A stretch of 64,000 bases of DNA. Source: Sphingobium quisquiliarum P25. Its GTDB lineage: Bacteria; Pseudomonadota; Alphaproteobacteria; Sphingomonadales; Sphingomonadaceae. Below the pieces are notes generated by a model. The model ran no database searches. It was not told the origin of the DNA and saw only the letters and a program-made list of their open reading frames with translations. The stretch spans positions 34,463 to 98,462 of the forward strand of contig NZ_ATHO01000109.1 of NCBI RefSeq assembly GCF_000445065.1, in the 5' to 3' direction. The translations under genes and the position numbers were made by a program. Below, piece after piece: positions 54,637-62,933 of the stretch (position 1 is its first letter; every line of letters starts with the position of its first letter).

Positions 54637-55404
54637 TTAGAAAAGGTCTGTCCGTTTGATCGCATCCGTGCCGCCATCGTCGAAAACGATCTGGCCCATC
54701 AGGAAGCGCCCTTTGAAAGTAGCCAGGAATTCGATGAGTTCCGCGATCTCATCCGCAGGGATAAGGCCATCGGGGACTTGCGGGTTGGTCTGCGCGATGA
54801 CTTCTCGCATCGCAGGATCCTGCATGGTGGAAAGGGCCATGGGCGTTTCGACGACGCCGGGCGCGACGCCATTGAGGAGGATGCCCGATCCGCCCCATTC
54901 GGCTGAAATCGCTGCCCGGCGCATCCAGCGGGCGACCGCTCGTTTGGACGTGACGTAAATGGAGGGGTCGCCATCTTCCGCAAGGGCAAGGGCGCGCTGT
55001 TCGTCGCCAGCGAGGCAGGCTTCCATGACGGCTTCGTTGCCGGGGTAGATCGACACGCTCGACGCGACGAGCACGGCGCGGGGACGTGGCGACCGGAGCA
55101 GGAGCGGGCGCAGCCCTTCAAGGGTGGCGACCGCGCCGAAATAGTTCACGGCCAATGTGGCGGTACTTGGGATGGAAAGCCCAGCGCAGGCGATGACCGC
55201 GTCAAGGCCGTCAACCGCCAGAGCGGTTGCGCGCTCCACCATCTGCGTCCTTCCGGCGACCGTGCCCAGATCGGCGCATATTTCAGCGTCGCGCAGATCC
55301 GCACCGATCACCTTCCATCCTCTGGCTTCGAAACGGCGGCGTGTCGCCAGGCCAATGCCTGAGGCGGCTCCTGTGATAAGGATCGTTCCTGCTTCGCTTT
55401 CCAT
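54637..55404 (-). CDS. SDR-family dehydrogenase resembling 3-alpha-hydroxysteroid dehydrogenase/carbonyl reductase
   Basis: 255 aa. SDR marks: TGAASGIG (11-18) cofactor loop, NNAG-position replaced by ACAGL, catalytic VASSVS and YVTSK (~150-154). GADLRDAEICADL (34-46), AVNYFGA (~85-91) and the large insertion between beta5 and alphaF match the 3-alpha-HSD/carbonyl reductase type of Comamonas. It ends 100 bases before the TonB receptor stop region in the same direction. A steroid or similar alicyclic substrate is a guess from family resemblance. Confidence 0.83.
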   Translation of the reverse strand: MESEAGTILITGAASGIGLATRRRFEARGWKVIGADLRDAEICADLGTVAGRTQMVERATALAVDGLDAVIACAGLSIPSTATLAVNYFGAVATLEGLRPLLLRSPRPRAVLVASSVSIYPGNEAVMEACLAGDEQRALALAEDGDPSIYVTSKRAVARWMRRAAISAEWGGSGILLNGVAPGVVETPMALSTMQDPAMREVIAQTNPQVPDGLIPADEIAELIEFLATFKGRFLMGQIVFDDGGTDAIKRTDLF

Positions 55405-55504
55405 TATCCATCCTGTTCCAGGCCGGTATCACCGGCGGCATTCTTCCATGATTTCTCTCCGGCCCGGAGCAGGCTCGTCCCTGCTCCGGGGCTGGAGAAA
55501 GCGT

Positions 55505-58060
55505 TCAGCCTCCGAAGCGATAGCGCAGCGACACGCCGTACATGCGCGGTTCTCCATAAGTGGAGTTGGTGAAGCCCGTCGCGGTGTTGAGGCCGCTATA
55601 GGCGTTCACGCGGTAGACCTTATCGGTCAGGTTCGTGACGAACAGCCGCGCGTCCAGGCCTGAACCGCCAATGCCGTTCAGTTCGACCGAGGCGTTGACC
55701 AGCCCATAGGCCTTCACCCAGACGTTGGGATCGTCCGAAGGCAGGGTGCTTGAGCTGTTATAGGTGCGCCCGACATAGGAGTAGCTGGCGGCCAGCACGA
55801 GCGTACCGGCGCTGTTCGGCAGGGCCGAGGAGTAACGCCCGTTAAGGTTGAACAGATGTTTGGGCGCCAACTGGAACGGGGCGCAGCTCAGGTCCACCGA
55901 AGCCGTCGGCTGGCCGGGGAAGGGAACGGCAACGGGGCCGCCGCAGCCTTGCACGACCCGCGCCAGCGGATCGGGCGCAAGCGGCAGGGCGTATCGCTTA
56001 TATTTGGCGTCCATGTAGGAATAGTTGGCGGCGATCTCCAGCCCGCGAGCCGGTCTGATAGCCGTCTCCACCTCGATCCCGTTGATGCGGGCGGCCTGGG
56101 CGTTGACCACGATCGCGCCCTGATCGACGCAGCTTGAACTGCCGTTCGGCTGGCCGTCGAAACCGATGCATACGCCATTGACCAGATTGCCGTTGGCGAC
56201 GCTGAATGCCTGGGCGCGCTGGAGTCCCTTGTAATCGAGATGATAGCCGTTGACGTTGACACGCACCGGAACGCCGCCGACCTGGAAATCGGTTTTCGCG
56301 CCGATTTCGTAATTGGTCACGAATTCCGGCTTCGACGTGAGGGATTCCTGACTGGGCGCCGCATAGTTGAAGCTGCCCGCCTTATAGCCACGCGTGACCT
56401 TGCCATAGAGCAGCACCCGCGACGTCGCCTGATAATCCAGTCCGATCGTCCAGGTCGGCTCCGTCGTGTCGAGCGTTGCCGCTCCACCGGGCAGAAGCAG
56501 GAAGTTGGTGGCATAGCGTGATCCCTTGATGCGATCATTGGTCACGCGGATGCCGCCCGTCACCGTCAGGCGATCCAGACCCGGCGTGACGGCGCCGAGG
56601 TCGAGCGATGCCTGGGCGTAACCGGCCAGGCTTCGCGTGCGGATGTCGTAGAAGGAGCCCGGATTATAGTCGGCGGAGTTGAACGACCCCGTCCCTTGCA
56701 CGCTTTCCGGCTTCACATAGGAATAATAGAATCCCACGACCGTGTTCAACTTGCCGTCCAGGAACTTGCCCTGAATCTGGGCTTCTTCCGTGATCTGGCT
56801 GAGGTTCGTGATATGCGCCTTCGATCCGGCCGGCGCCCATGGGCTGCCAGCCGGAACGGTGGGCGCCTGCTGCGAAAGAATGGGCAATAGCGAACCGTCC
56901 AGGTCCCAATTATAATCCTGTGTCAGGCGTTGGTAGCTGACGATGTTACGGAAGGTGAGGCTGTCGGTCAGATCGACGCTCAACGTATCTATCAGCCCCC
57001 AGCTTTTGAGACGCGTGAATTGATCCGTGTTCATGGCCGTCTTGCGGACGCCCAGCCTCTTCTGCGCCGCCAGCACCTGCGCCGCGATGGCGGGGTCGAA
57101 AATGTTTCCCAGCGGCCGCTGATAGGCGAGATTAGCCGCGATATTGGTGACGTTTAGCGGCGTCACCGTGGAAATATTGTCGAATACGAAGCCGGTGCCA
57201 TTGTCGTGCGACTTGGCGTAATAGCCGACCAGATAATTTTCCACCCCGTCCACCGGCCGGAAAGTCACGCCGATACGCGCGTGCCAATAATGCCTGTCGT
57301 CATAATCCTTCCCCGCAAAACCCGGCGAACGCGGCCCGAAGCAACCGGCCGGGTTGGAGATGCATATGTCGGAAAGACCATAGGCCGCAGGTCCCACATC
57401 CTTGGTGAAGCCGTCACGATCCACCTTCTTGCCCGCAATGCGGACGAGCAGGCGATCGGACACGACCGGCAAATCTATCGCGCCTTCAAATTCGCGATCA
57501 TTGTAATTTCCAAACTGCGCCTGGACATAGCCGCCAAACTCCTTGCCGGGCTTTTTCGGTCCCAGCAGGACCGCGCCTCCGGTGGTATTGCGGCCGAACA
57601 GCGTACCTTGCGGACCTCTCAGAACCTGAAGCGATTCAAGGTCGAAAAAGGTGCCCGGCCCGCCCTGCACGGCGACGATCCCGCCCTGGATCAGCGGCAC
57701 CTCGCCAAAATATTGGACCACGCCGATGGGCGAGAGATAGGTCTGCCCTTGCCCGCGAATAACGATGATTTCGGTACTGCGTTGCGACGCGTTGCTGCTT
57801 ACCTGCACTGACGGCACCTTGCCGACCAGATCGGCCGCCGTTGCAACGCTCTGTTCGCGCAGCCTGTTGGCGTCATAGGCCGTGATCGCGGTCGGCACCT
57901 TCTGCTGCGCCTGCTCACGCCGGTTCGCCGTCACGACGATGTCGGCAATGGCTGGAGATGGATCGGTTTGTGCCAGTTCCTGCCCATGGGCGGCCGTCGA
58001 CAGCAACCCGATAACGCTGACGCCCAGACAAATGCGCAGCTTGCCCTTTTGCGATTTCAT
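55505..58060 (-). CDS. TonB-dependent outer-membrane receptor
   Basis: 851 aa from the ATG at 58060, preceded by GGGGAGAGAG. Signal peptide ends TAAHGQ. The plug carries ADIVVTANRREQAQQKVPTA (a sphingomonad-type TonB box region) and the LQVLRGPQGTLFGRNTTGGA box; the barrel ends GVSLRYRFGG. The gene is divergent from a TetR regulator, whose operator candidate overlaps its promoter, so it is probably repressed without its ligand. It is followed on the same strand by an SDR gene 100 bases downstream. Confidence 0.92.
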   Translation of the reverse strand: MKSQKGKLRICLGVSVIGLLSTAAHGQELAQTDPSPAIADIVVTANRREQAQQKVPTAITAYDANRLREQSVATAADLVGKVPSVQVSSNASQRSTEIIVIRGQGQTYLSPIGVVQYFGEVPLIQGGIVAVQGGPGTFFDLESLQVLRGPQGTLFGRNTTGGAVLLGPKKPGKEFGGYVQAQFGNYNDREFEGAIDLPVVSDRLLVRIAGKKVDRDGFTKDVGPAAYGLSDICISNPAGCFGPRSPGFAGKDYDDRHYWHARIGVTFRPVDGVENYLVGYYAKSHDNGTGFVFDNISTVTPLNVTNIAANLAYQRPLGNIFDPAIAAQVLAAQKRLGVRKTAMNTDQFTRLKSWGLIDTLSVDLTDSLTFRNIVSYQRLTQDYNWDLDGSLLPILSQQAPTVPAGSPWAPAGSKAHITNLSQITEEAQIQGKFLDGKLNTVVGFYYSYVKPESVQGTGSFNSADYNPGSFYDIRTRSLAGYAQASLDLGAVTPGLDRLTVTGGIRVTNDRIKGSRYATNFLLLPGGAATLDTTEPTWTIGLDYQATSRVLLYGKVTRGYKAGSFNYAAPSQESLTSKPEFVTNYEIGAKTDFQVGGVPVRVNVNGYHLDYKGLQRAQAFSVANGNLVNGVCIGFDGQPNGSSSCVDQGAIVVNAQAARINGIEVETAIRPARGLEIAANYSYMDAKYKRYALPLAPDPLARVVQGCGGPVAVPFPGQPTASVDLSCAPFQLAPKHLFNLNGRYSSALPNSAGTLVLAASYSYVGRTYNSSSTLPSDDPNVWVKAYGLVNASVELNGIGGSGLDARLFVTNLTDKVYRVNAYSGLNTATGFTNSTYGEPRMYGVSLRYRFGG

Positions 58061-58090
58061 CACTCTCTCTCCCCTAAACATATCTTATAA

Positions 58091-58134
58091 TTAAGGTGAT
58101 CGCCTTAATAAGGCATCTGCCTCATCTCTGTCAA
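58091..58134. promoter_or_regulatory. Promoter and palindromic operator candidates of the TonB receptor/TetR pair
   Basis: TTAAGGTGATCGCCTTAA (58091-58108) is an 18-base palindrome with 16 of 18 symmetric positions. GCCTTAATAAGGC (58102-58114) is a perfect 6-bp arm palindrome around A. On the minus strand a TTGACA box (58134-58129) stands 18 bases from TATTAA (58110-58105), so the operator covers the -10 of the receptor gene. This is what a TetR repressor would need. Confidence 0.6.
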
Positions 58135-58234
58135 TCGCCAGAGCGCCTGTTCGCGAACCGCCATGGCAAGCTGGTTGGCGAATGGCGTAAATGCCGTTAC
58201 TCGGCTGCATTGATGCCTGGTCGAGGGAGTAAAT

Positions 58235-58882
58235 GTGTCCAATTCACCCAATGTGGCCGCCAGTAATCGCGAGCGCATCCTCGACACCGCTGAACGCCTG
58301 TTCGGGCAGCATGGCATCGACAGCGTATCTTTAAGGCAGATTGGCGAAGACGCCGGTCAGAAGAACAAGACCGCCATTCAATATCATTTCGGCAGCAAGG
58401 AAGGGCTGGCCAAGGCGATCATACAGCGCCGGTCCAAGATGATGGAACCCAGGATCGACCAAATGTACGCGGCCGCCGGGACGCAGGGTCGTCTCGACGA
58501 CATGAGGGCATTGATCGAGATCCTGTTCCTGCCCGTTTGGGAAGTGACGGACAGCCATGGCGATCACAGCTATGCGGCGTTTCTGCTGCAATATATGCAT
58601 CATCCCGAATTCAAGCCGGAATCGTCCGGCTTCGGCTGGGATATCCATGGGCATGTCCTGACGTGGAACCGGCTGAAGGCGCTGGTTCCCGGACTTGGAG
58701 AGGACGAAGCCTTTGCGCGCCTATATGTGCTGAACGGAATGTTCGTATCGTCCATGGTCAGGCTGGATAGCGAGCGCAAGTCCGGGAAGACCCTTCTGCC
58801 ACGCGAAACATTCCTGAACATGCTCCTCGACATGATGGTCGCAGCCTTCGCCGCTGGTTCCGCGGAAGGAGCGGCCTCATAG
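58235..58882 (+). CDS. TetR-family transcriptional regulator
   Basis: 215 aa from a GTG at 58235, with GAGGGAG seven bases upstream. The N-terminal HTH has RERILDTAERLFGQHGIDSV and AIQYHFGSKEGL, typical of TetR; the rest is an all-helical ligand-binding domain. It is divergent from the TonB receptor and should repress it through the palindromes at 58091-58114. The ligand is unknown, but may be the transported substrate or its breakdown product. Confidence 0.9.
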   Translation: MSNSPNVAASNRERILDTAERLFGQHGIDSVSLRQIGEDAGQKNKTAIQYHFGSKEGLAKAIIQRRSKMMEPRIDQMYAAAGTQGRLDDMRALIEILFLPVWEVTDSHGDHSYAAFLLQYMHHPEFKPESSGFGWDIHGHVLTWNRLKALVPGLGEDEAFARLYVLNGMFVSSMVRLDSERKSGKTLLPRETFLNMLLDMMVAAFAAGSAEGAAS

Positions 58883-58956
58883 TCCAGACACATCTGTCCG
58901 CGAGATTCGCCCTGTAGGTCTGCTGCCGCTCGCTCCGCTCAAGAGCTGAAAAAAGA

Positions 58957-59955
58957 TCAAGCGGGCAACAGCCGCCTTTCATAGCGCCAGGTGGCCAGCA
59001 CCTGTTGCACGCGGCGGGAGGCGGTGCGGGCGTGGCTGGGGGCGAGGCGCGACTGCGCGGTGGATTCGGCGGATGCCAGTTCAGTGGACAGGTCGTGGAA
59101 ACCGGCGCTGCAGATGGCTGGAAGGTTCGCCGCTTCCTTGCAGAGCGCGGTGAAGCGCCGCATCACCGCATGGTTGGGGCGCTGCCGGTCGCGGGAGAGC
59201 ATTTCAAAGCTGTGAGTGACGGCGATGAAGGCGCTATGCCCTTCCCCTGCCGCATGCCTGACGGCTTGCTGCATCTCGCTGGCCGACATGGCGCAGACCT
59301 GTGCCGGGCGGAAGTTGCCGGGGCGATCGTTGATGCCGCTTACCGGAGCCTGCGGCAGTCCCTGGCAGCGCGTCAGTCCAGTGAGGTCGCGCGCGCCGGT
59401 GATGCGGCAGCCATGGCGGTGATAGGCCGGGTTCACGCTGCTGTCCCAGGCGAAGCCCAATTGCGCCAGCGCGCGGAGCGTGTCGTCATTCGCCCCGAAA
59501 TTGCCCGCGCGAAAGGCGCTGATCCTGGGCGCGCCCGCAGCCTCAAGCCACTTTCGCCCCATGTCCAAAAGGATCAGTTGATCATCCAGCGCGAAGTCGC
59601 CGATGTTGCGCCCGGTCCGGCCGCCCACAGGCGACCGCGCCGCAAATGCCAGCCATTCGCTATGAATGTGCAACTGCACCTCATGGCCGCGCCCGGCGAT
59701 CGCGGCGACGACAGGTTTCAGAAATTCAGGGCCGTGAACAAGGGCAGGCATGGGATCGAGGAAGAAGACGCCCTTCAATCCATGCTGCTCCAACTGACCC
59801 ATCTGCCAGCCGATGCCGTATGCCCCGCCCTTGGCCTCTCCCCAGATGGAGCTGCGGACATTGTCGTCCAGGCTTAGGCCGCGCTGGTGCAGCAACGCCG
59901 ACAGTTCCGTGTCGACGGTGATCAGCAAGGCGGTCGAGGCAGGCGAAGACAGCAT
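58957..59955 (-). CDS. Polysaccharide-deacetylase-family protein
   Basis: 332 aa, NodB-fold (carbohydrate esterase 4-like) type. The catalytic Asp region LLITVDTELSAL (~10-21) and the metal-binding HEVQLHIHSEW (HxH, near 90-100) are visible, and RAGNFGANDDTL (~148-159) matches the conserved Arg/Asn loop of the family. No signal peptide. It might modify exopolysaccharide; the surface-polysaccharide locus lies 45 kb away. It is the first core-like gene right of the accessory region. Confidence 0.78.
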   Translation of the reverse strand: MLSSPASTALLITVDTELSALLHQRGLSLDDNVRSSIWGEAKGGAYGIGWQMGQLEQHGLKGVFFLDPMPALVHGPEFLKPVVAAIAGRGHEVQLHIHSEWLAFAARSPVGGRTGRNIGDFALDDQLILLDMGRKWLEAAGAPRISAFRAGNFGANDDTLRALAQLGFAWDSSVNPAYHRHGCRITGARDLTGLTRCQGLPQAPVSGINDRPGNFRPAQVCAMSASEMQQAVRHAAGEGHSAFIAVTHSFEMLSRDRQRPNHAVMRRFTALCKEAANLPAICSAGFHDLSTELASAESTAQSRLAPSHARTASRRVQQVLATWRYERRLLPA

Positions 59956-60016
59956 GCCCCATGGCTTAGCTTCCGGGTCTTAAGGAGCTGTAACCGTTGA
60001 ACGAAGCGGGCGCGGA

Positions 60017-60514
60017 TCAGGCGAAGGGGACGAATTCGCCATAACCGCCCTGAAAGAACAGCAGCGGCCTGCCCGGCCTTTCCACCTCCAGCGCCATGAC
60101 GCGGCCGACGACGATATAATGATCCCCCGCCTCATGCACCGCCTCCAGCGTGCAATCGATCCACGCCACCACGCCATCCAGGATCGGCGATCCGTTCGCC
60201 GATGCGCGATGCGTCACTCCGGCGAACTTGTCGCCATCCTTGGCGGAAAACTGCTGGCAGAGCGGCCGCTGGTCGCTGCCCAGCACATTGACGCAAAATC
60301 GGCCCGCTTGTTCGATCTGCGGCCAGCTGGTCGATGTCTTGGCCGGGAAGAAGGCGACGAGCGGCGGGTCCAGCGAAACCGAGGTGAAGGAACCCACCAC
60401 CATGCCGACAGGCGCGCCGCCCGGTTCAAGCGCCGTCACGATGCACACGCCGGTCGGATAATGGCCCAGCACACGCCGGAAGGTGCCGCTGTCGATAGCC
60501 GATATTGCCGTCAT
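60017..60514 (-). CDS. Flavin reductase family protein
   Basis: 165 aa, FMN-binding split-barrel fold: FRRVLGHYPTGVCIVTA start, GMVVGSFTSVSLDPPLVAF (37-55, the flavin contact loop) and FCVNVLGSDQRPLCQQFS. Members (HpaC-like) supply reduced FMN or FAD to two-component monooxygenases. It ends 30 bases from the malic enzyme gene on the same strand; no monooxygenase is close by, so its partner lies elsewhere. Confidence 0.88.
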   Translation of the reverse strand: MTAISAIDSGTFRRVLGHYPTGVCIVTALEPGGAPVGMVVGSFTSVSLDPPLVAFFPAKTSTSWPQIEQAGRFCVNVLGSDQRPLCQQFSAKDGDKFAGVTHRASANGSPILDGVVAWIDCTLEAVHEAGDHYIVVGRVMALEVERPGRPLLFFQGGYGEFVPFA

Positions 60515-60544
60515 TCTACCCTGCCTGTTCCCGTCTTCCCGGAC

Positions 60545-62806
60545 CTAAAGCGCCACGCCCGCCGATGCCAGCACCGCCAGCGTCAACAGTTCCGATGCGT
60601 TCGACGCCATGGTCGCGATCTGCACGGACTTGTCCATGCCGACCAGCATCGGGCCGATCATGGTCGTGCCGCCCACCTCACGCAACAGCTTGGCGGAGAT
60701 ATTGGCCGATTGCAGCCCCGGCATGACCAGAATGTTCGCCGGGCCCGACAGGCGGCTGAACGGATAATTTTTCATGACGGCGGGATTGAGCGCCGCGTCG
60801 GCCGTCATTTCGCCCTCATATTCGAAATCGACATCGCGCCCGTCGAGCACCTTGATGGCGTCGCGCACATTTTCCAGATGCGCGCCGGGCGGATTGCCGA
60901 AATTGGAATAGGACAGGAAGGCGACGCGCGGGTCATGGCCCATGCGGCGGGCGACGGCGACCGTGCCCTCCGCGATGTCGGCCAGTTCGTGAGCCGATGG
61001 CCGTTCATTGACGGTGGTGTCGGCCAGGAACACGGTCTTGTCCTTGGACACGATGACATGGATGCCGAAGGGCGTGCGGCCGGGCGCCGGGTCCATCACC
61101 CGCTTCACCTCGCGCAGCGTCTGGGCGAAGGGGCGCGTCATGCCGGTGATCATCGCATCGGCGACGCCCATGGTGACCAGCAGCGCGCCGAAGATGTTGC
61201 GATCCCGGTTCACCATCCGCTCGCAATCGCGGCGCAGATAGCCGCGCCGCTGCAACCGGGCGTAAAGCGTGTCCACCATCTCCGGCACCAGCGGCGAATT
61301 GACGCTGTTGTGCAGTTCGAAGCTTTCCGGGTCGCGGACGCCCAGCGCCCTGAGCTTGTCGACCACATCATGCCGCCCGACCAGAACGGGCGTGCCATAG
61401 CCAAGGTCGCGGAACTGGATCGCGGCGCGTAGCACCACTTCCTCCTCCGCTTCGGCGAAGACCACGCGCTTGGGGTTGGCCTTGGCCACTTCATAGGCGG
61501 TGGTCAGGACCGATGTGGTGGGGTTGAGCCGGGCTTTCAGCGACTGGCGGTAGGCGGCCATGTCGGCGATCGGCTTTTGCGCGACGCCGCTTTCCATCGC
61601 GGCCTGCGCGACGGCGGCGGGAACGACCTCCATCAGGCGCGGGTCGAAGGGCGCGGGGATGATATAGTCCGGGCCGAAACTGTGCGAACGGCCATAGGCC
61701 TTCGCCACTTCCTCCGGCACCTGCTCGCGCGCCAGTTCGGCGATCGCATGGGCGGCGGCGACTTTCATCGGCTCGTTGATCCCGGTCGCCCGCACGTCGA
61801 GCGCGCCGCGGAAGATGAAGGGGAAGCCAAGCACATTGTTGACCTGGTTGGGATAGTCCGACCGGCCAGTGGCGACGATGGCGTCCGGGCGGACCTCCAG
61901 CACGTCGGGCGGCGCGATTTCCGGGTCGGGATTGGCCATGGCGAAGATGATCGGCCTGTCCGCCATGTCCTTCACCATGTCCTGGCTGACCGCGCCCGCG
62001 ACGGACAGGCCCAGGAACACGTCCGCGCCCTTGATCGCTTCGCCCAGCGTGCGCGCGCCGGTCTTCACCGCATGCGCCGACTTCCACTGGTTCATGCCTT
62101 CGGTGCGGCCCTGGTAGATGACGCCCTTGCTGTCGCACATGATGACATTGTCGTGGGGCACGCCGATCGCCTTGATCAGCTCGGTGCAGGAAATGGAGGC
62201 GGCGCCCGCCCCGTTCACCACCACCTTCATGTCCTTGAAGTCGCGGCCGGTCAGCATCGCGGCATTGATGACGCCTGCCGCCGCGATGATGGCGGTGCCA
62301 TGCTGGTCGTCGTGGAAGACGGGGATGTTCATCCGCTCCTTGAGCGTCTGTTCGATGATGAAGCATTCGGGCGCCTTGATATCCTCAAGGTTGATGCCGC
62401 CGAAGCTCGGCTCCATCAGTTCGACCGCGTCGATGAACTTGTCGACATCCTCGGTCTTGAGCTCGATGTCGATGGAATCAACGTCGGCGAAGCGCTTGAA
62501 CAGCACCGCCTTGCCCTCCATCACCGGCTTGGACGCCAGCGCGCCCAGATTGCCCAGGCCCAGAATGGCGGTGCCGTTGGAGATCACCGCGACCAGATTC
62601 CCCTTGGCCGTATAGTCATAGGCGGTCGCCGGATCTTCGGCGATGGCGCGCACCGGCACGGCGACGCCGGGGGAATAGGCCAGCGACAGGTCGCGCTGCG
62701 TCGCCATGGGCTTGGACGCGATAATCTCGATCTTGCCCGGCCGGCCGGTCGAATGGAAGAACAGCGCCTCGCGCTCTGAAAATTCCACATTCGACTTGTC
62801 GGCCAT
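60545..62806 (-). CDS. maeB: NADP-dependent malic enzyme with phosphotransacetylase-like domain
   Basis: 753 aa from the ATG at 62806. Oxidatively decarboxylates malate to pyruvate. The malic part (~1-430) has the N-terminal SLAYSPGVAVPV, VVNGAGAASISCTE (NADP Rossmann loop) and ANPDPEIAPPDVLEVRPDAI. The C-terminal ~320 residues form a phosphotransacetylase-like domain (KRVVFAEAEEEVVLRAAIQF, then MVGPMLVGMDKSVQ-like end), which in E. coli MaeB senses acetyl-CoA. It lies divergent from mutS, as is common in alphaproteobacteria. Confidence 0.94.
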   Translation of the reverse strand: MADKSNVEFSEREALFFHSTGRPGKIEIIASKPMATQRDLSLAYSPGVAVPVRAIAEDPATAYDYTAKGNLVAVISNGTAILGLGNLGALASKPVMEGKAVLFKRFADVDSIDIELKTEDVDKFIDAVELMEPSFGGINLEDIKAPECFIIEQTLKERMNIPVFHDDQHGTAIIAAAGVINAAMLTGRDFKDMKVVVNGAGAASISCTELIKAIGVPHDNVIMCDSKGVIYQGRTEGMNQWKSAHAVKTGARTLGEAIKGADVFLGLSVAGAVSQDMVKDMADRPIIFAMANPDPEIAPPDVLEVRPDAIVATGRSDYPNQVNNVLGFPFIFRGALDVRATGINEPMKVAAAHAIAELAREQVPEEVAKAYGRSHSFGPDYIIPAPFDPRLMEVVPAAVAQAAMESGVAQKPIADMAAYRQSLKARLNPTTSVLTTAYEVAKANPKRVVFAEAEEEVVLRAAIQFRDLGYGTPVLVGRHDVVDKLRALGVRDPESFELHNSVNSPLVPEMVDTLYARLQRRGYLRRDCERMVNRDRNIFGALLVTMGVADAMITGMTRPFAQTLREVKRVMDPAPGRTPFGIHVIVSKDKTVFLADTTVNERPSAHELADIAEGTVAVARRMGHDPRVAFLSYSNFGNPPGAHLENVRDAIKVLDGRDVDFEYEGEMTADAALNPAVMKNYPFSRLSGPANILVMPGLQSANISAKLLREVGGTTMIGPMLVGMDKSVQIATMASNASELLTLAVLASAGVAL

Positions 62807-62933
62807 AGTCCCATCCATCCGGTTTCTCTGATCTCCCCGGCCCTAGCGTCATGGCGTGCTTGTGGGCAAGCGCGAGAAGGGCTTTTTTCGCGCCTTCCCT
62901 CATCGGGTGCATAAGGCTATCGGCTTGGGAGTG

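Noticed and set aside
60119..62779. Long plus-strand frames opposite the flavin reductase and malic enzyme genes
   Set aside because: Shadow frames of well-defined minus-strand enzymes; no start signals and biased composition.
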